Shown here piece after piece: positions 26,092 to 35,609 of a DNA stretch of 64,000 bases. The stretch is from Algibacter luteus. Its GTDB lineage: Bacteria > Bacteroidota > Bacteroidia > Flavobacteriales > Flavobacteriaceae. How positions within the stretch are numbered: position 1 is the first letter of the stretch; each line of letters starts with the position of its first letter. The position numbers and the translations under genes are program-made. Under the pieces are notes generated by a model that made no database searches, was not told the origin of the DNA, and worked only from the letters and a program-made list of their open reading frames with translations. Where the stretch lies: contig NZ_FQYK01000002.1 of assembly GCF_900141715.1 (NCBI RefSeq), forward strand, positions 115,495 through 179,494, in the 5' to 3' direction.

Positions 26092-28503
26092 ATGCAAACC
26101 TTAACCAACTTGAGTAACAACATTTCCTTCGACGATTTTAAAGCTGAAGTCCTTAGTGACTATAAAATTGCTATGATAAGTCGTGAGTGTAGTTTATTAG
26201 GAAGAAGAGAAGTACTTACAGGTAAAGCTAAGTTTGGAATTTTTGGCGATGGTAAAGAAGTACCTCAATTAGCCATGGCAAAAGCTTTCATGAAAGGTGA
26301 TTGGAGATCGGGTTATTATAGAGACCAAACCTTTATGATGGCTATAGGTGAAATTACCCCAGAACAATTTTTTGCTGGATTGTATGCCAACACGAATATA
26401 GAGTTAGAACCTATGTCGGCAGGTAGGCAAATGGGCGGACATTTTGTGACCCATAGTTTAAATGATAACGGAAGTTGGAAAAACCTAACCGAACAATATA
26501 ATTCAAGTGCAGACATCTCTCCTACTGCTGGACAAATGCCTCGTTTGTTGGGACTAGCTCAAGCCTCGAAAATATTCAGAAAAGTAAAAGGTATCGACAC
26601 TACTAACTTTTCAGTTAATGGAAATGAAGTGGCATGGGGAACCATTGGAAATGCCAGTACTAGTGAAGGTTTATTTTTTGAAACCATAAATGCTGCAGGC
26701 GTATTGCAAGTACCTATGGTGATAAGCATTTGGGACGACGAATATGGTATTTCTGTTCATGCTAAACATCAAACAACAAAAGAAAATATATCTGAAATTT
26801 TAAAAGGATTTCAAAGAGATAAAGAAAATAATGGCTACGAAATTCTACGCGTCAAAGGTTGGGATTATGCGAATCTGGTTGCAACTTACCAAGAGGCTTC
26901 AGCTATTGCTAGAGAAGAGCATGTTCCTATTTTAATTCATGTGCAAGAATTGACACAGCCACAAGGTCATTCAACTTCTGGATCTCACGAGCGTTACAAA
27001 TCACCTGAGCGCTTAGAATGGGAGGCAGACCATGATTGCAATGCTAAATTCCGTGATTGGATTATTGAAAGTGGCATTGCTACTAATGAAGTGCTTATTG
27101 ATATTGAAAGAGCAGCAAAAAGAGATGTGAGAGAAGCTAGAAAGAAAGCTTGGAACACCTTTTTAAGGCCCATTAAAAAAGAACAAGTTGAGCTTGTTTC
27201 AATTTTAAGTCAAGTAGCATCTCAAAGCGTTAACGGCGTTTTTATTACCAAATTAAAAGATAGTTTAGAGCGTATAGACGAACCAACCCGAAAAGATATC
27301 TTATCGCATGCTAGAAAAGCATTAAGATACACTATTGGCGAATCATTTCATGATAAAAAAATACTGAGCAATTGGATTAATTCCAATATTGAAAGTACTC
27401 AGCCTAAATTTAGTTCGCATTTGTATTGCGAAACACAAGGTGCAAACACAAGTATCAAAGAAATTAAAGCGTCATATAATGACGATGCTGACCTTGTAGA
27501 TGGAAGAGTTATTCTTCGTGATAATTTCGATGCAATTTTAACTAAGCATCCAGAGGTATTAATTTTTGGTGAAGACACAGGAAATATTGGTGATGTTAAT
27601 CAAGGATTAGAAGGTCTGCAAGAAAAACATGGTGAACTTCGTGTGGCCGATACGGGTATTAGAGAAGCAACAATTATTGGACAAGGAATAGGTATGGCCA
27701 TTCGTGGATTACGACCAATAGCCGAAATTCAATACTTAGATTATATTCTTTATGCTATTCAAATTATAAGCGACGATTTAGCTACACTGCATTATAGAAC
27801 AAAAGGGAAGCAAAAAGCACCTTTAATTATTAGAACGCGTGGTCATAGACTAGAAGGTATCTGGCATTCAGGCTCTCAAATGGGTGGTGTTTTAAGTTTA
27901 GCCAAAGGGGTTAATTTATTAGTTCCTAGAAACATGACTAAAGCCGCTGGTTTTTATAACACACTGCTTCTAGGTGACGATCCGGCTATTGTTGTGGAAT
28001 GTTTAAATGGCTATAGACTAAAGGAAAAAATGCCAAACAATTTAGGGGCACTTAAAACACCTATTGGTGTTGTTGAAACCATCAAAGAAGGAACGGATAT
28101 TACATTAGTTTCTTACGGTTCTACCTTGCGTATTGTTGAGCAAACAGCAAAAGATTTATTAGCTATTGGAATTGATGCCGAAGTTATAGACGTGCAATCA
28201 TTAATGCCTTTTGATTTAAATCATGACATTGTAAAAAGCGTTGAAAAAACCAATCGGGTTATGATAATTGACGAAGATGTTCCAGGTGGTGCTTCAGCTT
28301 ATATTCTTGATAAAATTTTAAACGAACAAAACGCTTTTCAATATTTAGATAGTTCTCCAAAAACCTTAAGTGCCAAACCACACAGACCAGCGTATGGTAA
28401 CGATGGTGATTACTTCTCTAAACCTTCAGCAGAAGATATTTTTGAAGCTATTTATGAAGTCATGCACGAAGTGAGTCCTAATGATTTTCCTAAACTGAGA
28501 TAA
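26092..28503 (+). CDS. 2-oxoacid (branched-chain type) dehydrogenase E1, alpha and beta subunits fused
   Basis: 803 aa from the ATG at 26092. The N-terminal half is an E1-alpha-like thiamine diphosphate domain (REVLTGKAKFGIFGDGKEVP, MSAGRQMGGHF, and TIGNASTSEGLFFE at the ThDP/metal loop); the C-terminal half is E1-beta (VLIFGEDTGNIGDVNQG, DTGIREATIIGQGIGMA, RTRGHRLEGIWHSGSQ and a transketolase C-domain). Such fusions are common in Bacteroidota and feed branched-chain or related acyl-CoA production with E2 and E3 encoded elsewhere. Some 17 residues upstream could be read from TTG 26041, but the promoter overlaps them. A terminator follows. Confidence 0.92.
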   Translation: MQTLTNLSNNISFDDFKAEVLSDYKIAMISRECSLLGRREVLTGKAKFGIFGDGKEVPQLAMAKAFMKGDWRSGYYRDQTFMMAIGEITPEQFFAGLYANTNIELEPMSAGRQMGGHFVTHSLNDNGSWKNLTEQYNSSADISPTAGQMPRLLGLAQASKIFRKVKGIDTTNFSVNGNEVAWGTIGNASTSEGLFFETINAAGVLQVPMVISIWDDEYGISVHAKHQTTKENISEILKGFQRDKENNGYEILRVKGWDYANLVATYQEASAIAREEHVPILIHVQELTQPQGHSTSGSHERYKSPERLEWEADHDCNAKFRDWIIESGIATNEVLIDIERAAKRDVREARKKAWNTFLRPIKKEQVELVSILSQVASQSVNGVFITKLKDSLERIDEPTRKDILSHARKALRYTIGESFHDKKILSNWINSNIESTQPKFSSHLYCETQGANTSIKEIKASYNDDADLVDGRVILRDNFDAILTKHPEVLIFGEDTGNIGDVNQGLEGLQEKHGELRVADTGIREATIIGQGIGMAIRGLRPIAEIQYLDYILYAIQIISDDLATLHYRTKGKQKAPLIIRTRGHRLEGIWHSGSQMGGVLSLAKGVNLLVPRNMTKAAGFYNTLLLGDDPAIVVECLNGYRLKEKMPNNLGALKTPIGVVETIKEGTDITLVSYGSTLRIVEQTAKDLLAIGIDAEVIDVQSLMPFDLNHDIVKSVEKTNRVMIIDEDVPGGASAYILDKILNEQNAFQYLDSSPKTLSAKPHRPAYGNDGDYFSKPSAEDIFEAIYEVMHEVSPNDFPKLR

Positions 28504-28525
28504 ATAATTTTCAATACAAATCTTT

Positions 28526-28558
28526 AAAAAACCATTGCACTAGTAATGGTTTTTTTAT
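28526..28558 (+). terminator. Rho-independent terminator after the E1 gene
   Basis: The stem AAAAACCATT / AATGGTTTTT with loop GCACTAGT and a T run lies 23 bp after the E1 stop. Confidence 0.8.
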
Positions 28559-28579
28559 ATTTATAATCTAATCTAAATT

Positions 28580-28843
28580 ATGGATAACAAAAACCCATTA
28601 ATAACCAGAGATTGGTTAGCTATAGAGCGAACCAAATTAGCTAACGAACGCACCTTTTTGGCCTATTTTAGAACCTTTATTGTCTTTTTAGGAACCGGAA
28701 TTACCATACTTAAATTAGAGTTTTTTTCTGAGATGAAATCCTTTGGTATCATCTTGTTAGTATTATCTCCTATTATTTTAATTATTGGATTAATCCGCTT
28801 ATTTTCAGTAAAATACACCATAAAAAAGCACTATAAAGTTTAA
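28580..28843 (+). CDS. DUF202 small membrane protein
   Basis: 87 aa. It has the DUF202 signature RDWLAIERTKLANERTFLAY (basic helix before the first membrane span) and two hydrophobic segments (about 32-48 and 54-70). The family includes YidH-type inner-membrane proteins of unknown function. The stop is immediately followed by the next start with no spacing, so the two genes form a unit. Confidence 0.85.
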   Translation: MDNKNPLITRDWLAIERTKLANERTFLAYFRTFIVFLGTGITILKLEFFSEMKSFGIILLVLSPIILIIGLIRLFSVKYTIKKHYKV

Positions 28844-29314
28844 ATGAAAGCAGTATCCTTATCAGAAATAAAGAAAGAATTAAAAGTACTCTCAAGCCAG
28901 GAACTTGAAGCGTTATGCTTGCGCTTAGCACGTTTCAAAAAAGAAAATAAGGAACTTCTTACCTATTTATTATTCGAGTCACATAACGAAAGTGGATACA
29001 TTGAAAGCGTCAAAAGCTATATGGATGAAGAATTCGAATTGATAAATACAGATAGTTTTTTTTACATAAGAAAAAGCACTCGGAAAATCCTGAGAAACGT
29101 TAAAAAGTTTGTGCGTTACTCTCAGAATAAAGAAACCGAAGTTGAGCTTCTACTCTATTTTTGTCAAAAACTGAAAGATTTTAAACCAAGTATCAACCGA
29201 AGTACACAATTGGTAAATATGTACAATCGTCAAATTTTACTTTCCAAAAAAATCATTAACAGTTTACATGAAGATTTGCAATATGATTTTAATTTGATGT
29301 TGGAAGAATTATAA
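28844..29314 (+). CDS. Conserved hypothetical helical protein
   Basis: 156 aa, highly charged and predicted almost wholly helical (SLSEIKKELKVLSSQELEAL, SFFYIRKSTRKILRNVKKFV, EVELLLYFCQKLKDFKPS). There is no signal peptide or membrane span, so it is cytoplasmic. I do not recognise a named family. It begins directly after the DUF202 stop codon (adjacent codons), which implies translational coupling and perhaps a shared task at the membrane. Confidence 0.7.
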   Translation: MKAVSLSEIKKELKVLSSQELEALCLRLARFKKENKELLTYLLFESHNESGYIESVKSYMDEEFELINTDSFFYIRKSTRKILRNVKKFVRYSQNKETEVELLLYFCQKLKDFKPSINRSTQLVNMYNRQILLSKKIINSLHEDLQYDFNLMLEEL

Positions 29315-29350
29315 TTTTCAATAAAATTAAATTGATTAAATACACGAGTG

Positions 29351-30561
29351 TTATTCATTCAACAATACATCAAGAAACTCCTCAAATTCCTTTTTAAAGT
29401 CTTTGTACTTTTCACCTGTTGCGGGTCCGTTAAAACCTGTATGAATCTTTCTAACTTGTCCTTTTTTATCAATAAAAATAGTTGTTGGATAAGATAATAC
29501 ATGATTAAGCATAGGTAGTTTTTCATTGGCCTTTACCTTACTTGCAGAACCGTATTGGGCTAGTAAAATAGGATACGTAATTCCAACATCTTGTTTTAAT
29601 CGCTGAATGTTTTTTAACGCCTTTTCCGAAGTTTTCACATATTCAAAAGCCAAAGCCACTACTCTAAATCTTTATTTTTATGAGTTTTATAAAATTCAGA
29701 ATAATATTTGCTTTCATCTAAACAATTGGGGCACCAGGTTCCCATAATTTGCACTACAACCATCTTATCTTTAAACCTTTCATCTTCTAAAGACACTGTG
29801 TTTCCATTTTCATCTGGAAAAGCAAAAGAAAGGTTTTCATAACCTTCTTTTAAGTAGGTTAATTCATTAGCGTTGGGCAATTCAAAAGTATCATTTCGTA
29901 TTACAGTAAATGGTTCCTTCCAATGGTTTCCTGAATAAAACATACCATGCATCATGCTATCTTTTACTTCCGCAGTAAAGAGAAAAGCATGTGCACCATC
30001 AAAAGTGGATAATTGCAATTGGTTTCCATTCAAAACCCCTTCTAAAAATCTATAATCACCTGTGGTTGTTCTAAACGTTCCGGTAACTTTATTGCCGTCT
30101 TGCTTAAAAATTCCTTTAGCGATGTATTTGTCTTCTTCAACTTCAGGACTAAAAACAGTTTCCCAGTTTCCCGAAATATTCACTTTTAGATCTTCACTAT
30201 TTTTAAATCTCGAATCGCCTTTTTCAGCGTTAAACACCATAACTCGATTTAAACTGGGTATTTCAAAATGCCCTTTTAAACCTTCGTTATCTATTTTAGC
30301 GACAATTAACCCTTCAAAAACCGGCATTTGAATATGAACTGAATCATTGTCATAAGTAATATCTTTTACTTCTATCACTTCTTCTGCATTAAAAATTCGC
30401 ATTTCGTTTTCTGATATTACCTCAAAATTAAATGGTAAATTCAAAGTATCATTCACCTTTAATTCTGCTCTATACCTACCTTTTTCAAGTGTTTTCAGTT
30501 TAGTATTTTGATGACAAGAATACATAAAAACGGCTAATATTATTACAAATATGTACTTCAT
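29351..30561 (-). pseudogene. TlpA-like thioredoxin lipoprotein gene broken by a -1 frameshift
   Basis: Two adjoining frames make up one protein of about 400 aa. The first (30561 to 29659) has a lipoprotein signal (VFMYSCHQN), a large beta-rich N-terminal domain and the thioredoxin motif MGTWCPNCLDES, then stops right after NKDLE. The second (29659 to 29351) continues with the remainder of the thioredoxin fold (VALAFEYVKTSEKA, SYPTTIFIDKKGQVRKIHTG, including the cis-Pro). At the joint the bases are GAG TAG TGG; one extra G after GAG (29662-29664) gives GAG GTA GTG GCT and restores the frame. No slippery heptamer is evident. Either a real recent mutation or a sequencing error. Intact relatives act in periplasmic thiol redox control. 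Confidence 0.8.
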
Positions 30562-30625
30562 AAGATGGATTTAAAATCTATTAAACGAAATTGAAGCAAT
30601 ATACTAACAAAATATGAGGCTTTAT

Positions 30626-30655
30626 TTGAATGCTAGCTGCAATATTTTATCTTTG
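30626..30655 (+). promoter_or_regulatory. Flavobacterial promoter TTG-N19-TATCTTTG for pheT
   Basis: TTG at 30626-30628 and TATCTTTG at 30648-30655 are separated by 19 nt, matching the Bacteroidota consensus; the pheT ATG follows 25 nt after the -7 element. This supports transcription of pheT apart from pheS, which is not in the window. Confidence 0.75.
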
Positions 30656-30679
30656 CCAGTTCAAATAGGATATTGATTT

Positions 30680-33106
30680 ATGCGAATTTCATACAACTGG
30701 TTAAAACAGTTTTTAAAAACAGATTGGACACCAGAACAAACCAGCGAATTACTTACAGATTTAGGACTTGAAGTTGAAGGATTAGACAAATACCAATCGG
30801 TTAAAGGCGGTTTGGAAGGTGTTGTAGTTGGTGAAGTACTAACTTGTGTAAAGCACCCAAATGCAGACAAACTAAAGTTAACTACAGTTAATGTTGGTGG
30901 TGATGCACCGTTACAAATTGTTTGTGGCGCTCCTAACGTTGCTGCGGGACAAAAAGTACCTGTGGCAACAATCGGGACTACTTTATACACTGAAGAAGGT
31001 GATGCATGGACTATTAAAAAAGGTAAAATTCGGGGTGAAGAAAGTCATGGAATGATTTGTGCCGAAGATGAATTGGGTTTAGGAAAATCTCATGATGGTA
31101 TTCTTGTTTTAGATGGAGATGTAAAGGTTGGTACGTTGGCCTCTGATATTTTTGACATTGAAAACGACCATGTTTTTGAAATTGGTTTAACACCAAATAG
31201 AGCCGATGCCATGAGTCATCTTGGTACCGCTAGAGATTTAAGAGCAGGCTTAATTCAGAAAGATATTAACCTTGAACTTATTACGCCATCTGTTAGTGCC
31301 TTTAACGTAGCTAACAGAACTTTAAAAATAGATGTAGACGTTTTAAATAAAGATTTAGCACCAAGATATTGTGGTGTTACCATTTCTGGTTTAAAGGTAC
31401 AAGAATCACCACAATGGTTGCAAAACCGACTTAAAGCCATTGGTTTGAGTCCGATAAACAATATTGTTGATGCAACGAATTATGTACTTCACGATTTAGG
31501 GCAACCACTGCACGCCTTTGATGCTGTAAAAGTTTCAGGTAATAAAATTGAAGTAAAAACTTTAAAAACGGGTACAAAATTCACCACATTAGATGGTATT
31601 GAGCGCGAATTACATGAAGATGATTTGATGATATGCGATGCTGAAAAACCAATGTGTATTGCAGGTGTATTTGGAGGTATAGATTCGGGTGTTACCGCAC
31701 AAACTACAAGTATATTTTTAGAAAGTGCCTATTTTAATCCAGTAAGTGTTAGAAAATCTGCAAAACGTCACGGATTAAATACCGATGCATCATTTAGATT
31801 TGAGCGAGGCATCGATCCGAATATTTGTGAGTATGCATTAAAACGTGCAGCCTTACTAATTCAAGAGATTGCTGGAGGTGAAATTACAAGTGATATTATT
31901 GATGTTTACCCAAATAAAATTAAAGATTTTGAAGTTCGATTGAGTTTTGAAAATGCCGAAAAGTTAATTGGTGAAGAAATTCCGAAAGAAACGATTAAAC
32001 GTATATTAACCTCCTTAGACATTAAAGTAAACAACGTTACTGAAACTGGATTAGGAATGACAGTTCCTGCATATAGAAACGATGTACAAAGAGAAGCGGA
32101 TGTTATTGAAGAAATACTGCGTGTTTATGGCTATAACAACATAAAGACCACAACTAAACTTAACGCATCCATTTCAACCACATCGCGTTTTGAAGATTAT
32201 AAAATCCAGAACATTGTAGGAGATCAATTGGTGTCTCAAGGGTTTTATGAAATTCTTTCAAACTCGCTTACTACACCAAATTACGTTTCTTTAAGTGAAC
32301 AATTAAAAGAAGAGCACAACATTACTATGCTTAACCCTTTAAGCAATGATTTGTCTGTTTTAAGGCAATCGCTGCTGTTTTCTGGTTTAGAAGCGGTTTC
32401 GTTTAACATTAATAGAAAACGATCGGATTTAAAATTGTTTGAATTCGGCAAAACCTATCATAATTACAACGATAAACGCGAAGAATTTAAACATTTATCA
32501 GTTTTTATCACTGGGAATAAAACTTCTGAAAACTGGGTTGGAACAAACAAAACAAGTGATTTCTTTTTAATGAAAGGAATCATTAATTCGATATTAGAAC
32601 GCTTGGGAATAACGAGACATAATGAACACCCTATTACAAATGATTTGTTTTCTGAAGGATTGAGTTTTGCTCTCGGAAAAAACACCTTGGTAGATTTTGG
32701 TTTAGTAAAAAAGCCTATATTAAAACATTTTGATATTGCTCAAGAAGTGATGTATGCCAATTTTAAATGGGATACCATTTTAGAAGTTATTAAACACCAT
32801 AAAATCAAGTTCCAAAGCATTCCTAAATACCCAGAAGTAAGACGCGATTTTGCGCTACTTTTAGATGATAACGTAACTTTCGAATCTATTTACAAGCTAG
32901 CAAAACAAAGCGAAAAACAGTTATTAAAACAAGTGAATTTGTTTGATGTGTATCAAGGCAAAAACTTACCCAAAGGAAAAAAGAGTTATGCCGTTAGCTT
33001 TACCTTACAAGATGAAAACAAAACGCTTACCGATAAACAAATTGATAAAATTATGAACAAGTTGCAAACTACATTTGAAAAACAGCTTGGAGCAGAATTA
33101 AGATAA
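30680..33106 (+). CDS. pheT: Phenylalanine-tRNA ligase beta subunit
   Basis: 808 aa, the usual length. Domain order: N-terminal B1 and tRNA-binding EMAP-like OB fold (VVGEVLTCVKHPNADKLKL, QIVCGAPNVAAGQKVPVA), the B3/B4 editing core (GLTPNRADAMSHLG), B5 (DVYPNKI...), the catalytic-like domain with PEVRRDFALLLDD and a C-terminal ferredoxin-fold anticodon-binding domain. PheT pairs with PheS to charge tRNA-Phe and edits Tyr-tRNA-Phe. It is monocistronic, with its own promoter and terminator. Confidence 0.97.
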   Translation: MRISYNWLKQFLKTDWTPEQTSELLTDLGLEVEGLDKYQSVKGGLEGVVVGEVLTCVKHPNADKLKLTTVNVGGDAPLQIVCGAPNVAAGQKVPVATIGTTLYTEEGDAWTIKKGKIRGEESHGMICAEDELGLGKSHDGILVLDGDVKVGTLASDIFDIENDHVFEIGLTPNRADAMSHLGTARDLRAGLIQKDINLELITPSVSAFNVANRTLKIDVDVLNKDLAPRYCGVTISGLKVQESPQWLQNRLKAIGLSPINNIVDATNYVLHDLGQPLHAFDAVKVSGNKIEVKTLKTGTKFTTLDGIERELHEDDLMICDAEKPMCIAGVFGGIDSGVTAQTTSIFLESAYFNPVSVRKSAKRHGLNTDASFRFERGIDPNICEYALKRAALLIQEIAGGEITSDIIDVYPNKIKDFEVRLSFENAEKLIGEEIPKETIKRILTSLDIKVNNVTETGLGMTVPAYRNDVQREADVIEEILRVYGYNNIKTTTKLNASISTTSRFEDYKIQNIVGDQLVSQGFYEILSNSLTTPNYVSLSEQLKEEHNITMLNPLSNDLSVLRQSLLFSGLEAVSFNINRKRSDLKLFEFGKTYHNYNDKREEFKHLSVFITGNKTSENWVGTNKTSDFFLMKGIINSILERLGITRHNEHPITNDLFSEGLSFALGKNTLVDFGLVKKPILKHFDIAQEVMYANFKWDTILEVIKHHKIKFQSIPKYPEVRRDFALLLDDNVTFESIYKLAKQSEKQLLKQVNLFDVYQGKNLPKGKKSYAVSFTLQDENKTLTDKQIDKIMNKLQTTFEKQLGAELR

Positions 33107-33126
33107 CCTATAGTAAATTAATATTC

Positions 33127-33154
33127 AAGCCAACTTTCATGTTGGCTTTTTTTT
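33127..33154 (+). terminator. Rho-independent terminator after pheT
   Basis: The stem AAGCCAAC / GTTGGCTT, with loop TTTCAT, runs into eight or more T. Confidence 0.85.
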
Positions 33155-33210
33155 GAACGCATTTAATAATTTCGTATCTTTAAGAAGGAACCTTTTTAAA
33201 TCATGAAATT

Positions 33211-33444
33211 ATGTCTAATTACATCAGAGTTTTTACAGGAAATTTCATTGAAGTTCAGCGCATTTTCAAAGCATTAGAAGCAGTGGATATTTGCGCAATA
33301 ATTAAAGATGAATCTGAATCTGGGAGATTAGCAGGTTTTGGTTCTTCAATTCAAGGTTTGCAAGAAATCCATGTTCATAAAGATGAACTAGCAAAAACAC
33401 AACCTTTAATTGAATCTTTGACTTCAGAACTTGATGAAGCCTAA
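33211..33444 (+). CDS. DUF2007-family small protein, copy 1
   Basis: 77 aa. It fits the DUF2007 (putative signal-transducing) family: YIRVFTGNFIEVQRIFKALE at the N-terminus and a GFGSS...EIHVHKDELAKTQPLIE second half, a ferredoxin-like beta-alpha-beta pattern. No catalytic residues are known for the family. The next gene is a clear paralogue, so a local duplication occurred here. Confidence 0.75.
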   Translation: MSNYIRVFTGNFIEVQRIFKALEAVDICAIIKDESESGRLAGFGSSIQGLQEIHVHKDELAKTQPLIESLTSELDEA

Positions 33445-33561
33445 TCTGCATTGATATCTATTATGTGATCCTTAATTTGTGTGTCTACTCCTATGCATCA
33501 CATTATGGTTTTAAACATAATAAGTCTGTTATAAGTCCAAAAAATTATAAAAACAACAAAT

Positions 33562-33798
33562 ATGTCTGAATCCAATTATATAAAAATCTACACGGGAGAT
33601 ATACTAGTAGTACAACAAATTGTTTCTGAATTAGAAAAGCATGATATCATTCCTGTGGTAAGAGATGAGACTGACTCTGGCCTACTTCCAATATTTGGAT
33701 CCTCAAACACCTTACTCCAAAAAGTTTCTGTCCATAAAGACGAACTCGATAAGGCGCTTAAAGCAATAGAGTCTATTATATCAGAACCACAAGAGTAA
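33562..33798 (+). CDS. DUF2007-family small protein, copy 2
   Basis: 78 aa, paralogous to the preceding gene: YIKIYTGDILVVQQIVSELE and IFGSSNTLLQKVSVHKDELD align along the whole length with copy 1, including the DExxSG and VHKDEL segments. It lies 117 bp downstream and ends exactly where the converging ABC-F gene ends. Function is unknown. Confidence 0.75.
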   Translation: MSESNYIKIYTGDILVVQQIVSELEKHDIIPVVRDETDSGLLPIFGSSNTLLQKVSVHKDELDKALKAIESIISEPQE

Positions 33799-35424
33799 TT
33801 AAGCTGTTACACCATACATTTTATCGCGTAACTCTTTGATTTTTTTATCCTGCATGTAATCATCAAAAGTGGTATAACGATCGATTATACCATTAGGCGT
33901 CAATTCCACAACACGATTGGCAACCGTTTGTGCAAATTCATGATCGTGTGTTGTAAACAATATGGTGCCTTTAAAGTTTTTAAGCGAGTTATTAAACGCT
34001 GTGATACTTTCTAAGTCTAAGTGATTAGTAGGTTCGTCTAGCATCAATACATTTGCTCTCATCATCATCATTCTACTTAACATACAACGTACTTTTTCAC
34101 CTCCAGAAAGTACATTCGATTTCTTTAAAGCTTCTTCACCACTAAAAATCATTTTTCCTAAAAATCCACGAATAAATACTTCTTCGCGCTCTTCTTCAGT
34201 TGTTGCCCATTGTCGTAACCAATCTACTAAAGTTAAATTGTTTTCAAAAAACGCGCTATTATCAAGAGGAAGGTAAGATTGTGTGGTAGTTACACCCCAA
34301 GCATATTTACCAGCATCAGCTTTTTCATTCCCGTTTATAATTTGATAAAACGCTGTTGTAGCTCTCGAATCTCTAGAAAACACAACAACTTTATCGCCTT
34401 TCGCTAAATTTAAATCGATTTTACTAAATAGGGTTTCTCCGTCTAAACTTGCTGCTAATCCTTCAATGTTTAAAATTTGATCACCTGCTTCTCGGTCGCG
34501 CTCAAAAATAATCGCTGGATAACGACGACTGGTTCTTCTAATATCTGCAATATTAAGTTTCTCAATCATTTTCTTTCTACTAGTAGCTTGCTTACTTTTA
34601 GCAACGTTAGCAGAAAAACGACGAATAAATTCTTCTAATTCCTTTTTCTTTTCTTCAGCCTTTTTATTCTGCTGCGCATGCTGTCTTGCCGCTAATTGCG
34701 AAGATTCATACCAAAATGTATAGTTACCTGAATAATGATTGATTTTTCCGAAGTCAATATCAGAAATATGAGTACAAACAGCATCTAAAAAGTGTCTGTC
34801 GTGCGAAACAACAATAACACAGTTTTCATAATTTGCTAAAAAGTTTTCTAACCAAGAAATGGTTTCATAATCCAAATCGTTGGTAGGCTCATCCATAATT
34901 AGCACATCTGGATTACCGAACAAGGCTTGTGCCAATAAAACACGAACTTTTTGCTTTCCATCTAAATCTGCCATCAACGTATAATGATGCTCTTCTTTAA
35001 TACCTAAGTTTGATAACATTGCTGCGGCATCACTATCGGCATTCCACCCATTCATCTCTTCAAATTTCACTTGAAGTTCTCCAATCTTTTCAGCATTTTC
35101 ATCGGTATAATCAGCATATAGCGCATCAATCTCAGTTTTAATTTTAAACAATGGTTTATTACCCATTAAAACCGTTTCCAGAACCGTATGCTCATCATAT
35201 AAACTATGGTCCTGCTCTAAAACCGACATACGTTTGCCAGCTTCTAATGAAACATGACCCGATGTTGGATCGAGTTTTCCAGAAATTATCTTTAAAAACG
35301 TAGATTTCCCCGAACCATTAGCACCAATAACGCCGTAGCAATTACCATTGTTAAAGGTTGTATTTACTTCATCAAAAAGCACACGTTTACCAAACTGGAC
35401 AGAAAGATTTGATACTGATAACAT
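33799..35424 (-). CDS. ABC-F family ATPase with one degenerate ATP site
   Basis: 541 aa with two ABC domains in one soluble chain, a charged linker (about 255-300) and no membrane span: the ABC-F layout. ABC-F proteins bind the ribosome and modulate translation or protect against antibiotics; this one resembles the YbiT-type housekeeping group more than resistance factors. The first domain has normal Walker A GANGSGKS (34-41) and Walker B LIMDEPTNDLD, but its signature is ADLDGKQKVR instead of LSGGxxxR. The second has a good LSGGEKVRC signature and LMLDEPTNHLD but a degenerate Walker A, SRDSRATTAF (350-359), without the GKS/T lysine. One composite site is thus canonical and the other is not. 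Confidence 0.9.
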   Translation of the reverse strand: MLSVSNLSVQFGKRVLFDEVNTTFNNGNCYGVIGANGSGKSTFLKIISGKLDPTSGHVSLEAGKRMSVLEQDHSLYDEHTVLETVLMGNKPLFKIKTEIDALYADYTDENAEKIGELQVKFEEMNGWNADSDAAAMLSNLGIKEEHHYTLMADLDGKQKVRVLLAQALFGNPDVLIMDEPTNDLDYETISWLENFLANYENCVIVVSHDRHFLDAVCTHISDIDFGKINHYSGNYTFWYESSQLAARQHAQQNKKAEEKKKELEEFIRRFSANVAKSKQATSRKKMIEKLNIADIRRTSRRYPAIIFERDREAGDQILNIEGLAASLDGETLFSKIDLNLAKGDKVVVFSRDSRATTAFYQIINGNEKADAGKYAWGVTTTQSYLPLDNSAFFENNLTLVDWLRQWATTEEEREEVFIRGFLGKMIFSGEEALKKSNVLSGGEKVRCMLSRMMMMRANVLMLDEPTNHLDLESITAFNNSLKNFKGTILFTTHDHEFAQTVANRVVELTPNGIIDRYTTFDDYMQDKKIKELRDKMYGVTA

Positions 35425-35445
35425 TTAGCAAATTTTAAATTTTTG

Positions 35446-35453
35446 CAAAAGTA
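35446..35453 (-). promoter_or_regulatory. Flavobacterial -7 element TACTTTTG upstream of the ABC-F gene
   Basis: On the minus strand TACTTTTG matches TAnnTTTG and lies 21 bp before the start; a TTTCG at 19 nt upstream is a near match to the -33 TTG. Confidence 0.5.
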
Positions 35454-35609
35454 GAAAATTCCGTTGGTTAGACGAAACTTAACGAGTCTATTTTTAAGTA
35501 TTTAAAGCTACTAAACTGCTATTTTATAAAGAAACATTTAACAACGCCTTAACAGGACTTTATAAATACAAGGCATATTTTTGTTAGTACAAATGATTCA
35601 GAGGGAAGA

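Noticed and set aside
29640-29680. Programmed -1 frameshift in the TlpA-like gene
   Set aside because: There is no X-XXY-YYZ slippery heptamer or downstream stem at the junction; loss of one G explains it more simply.
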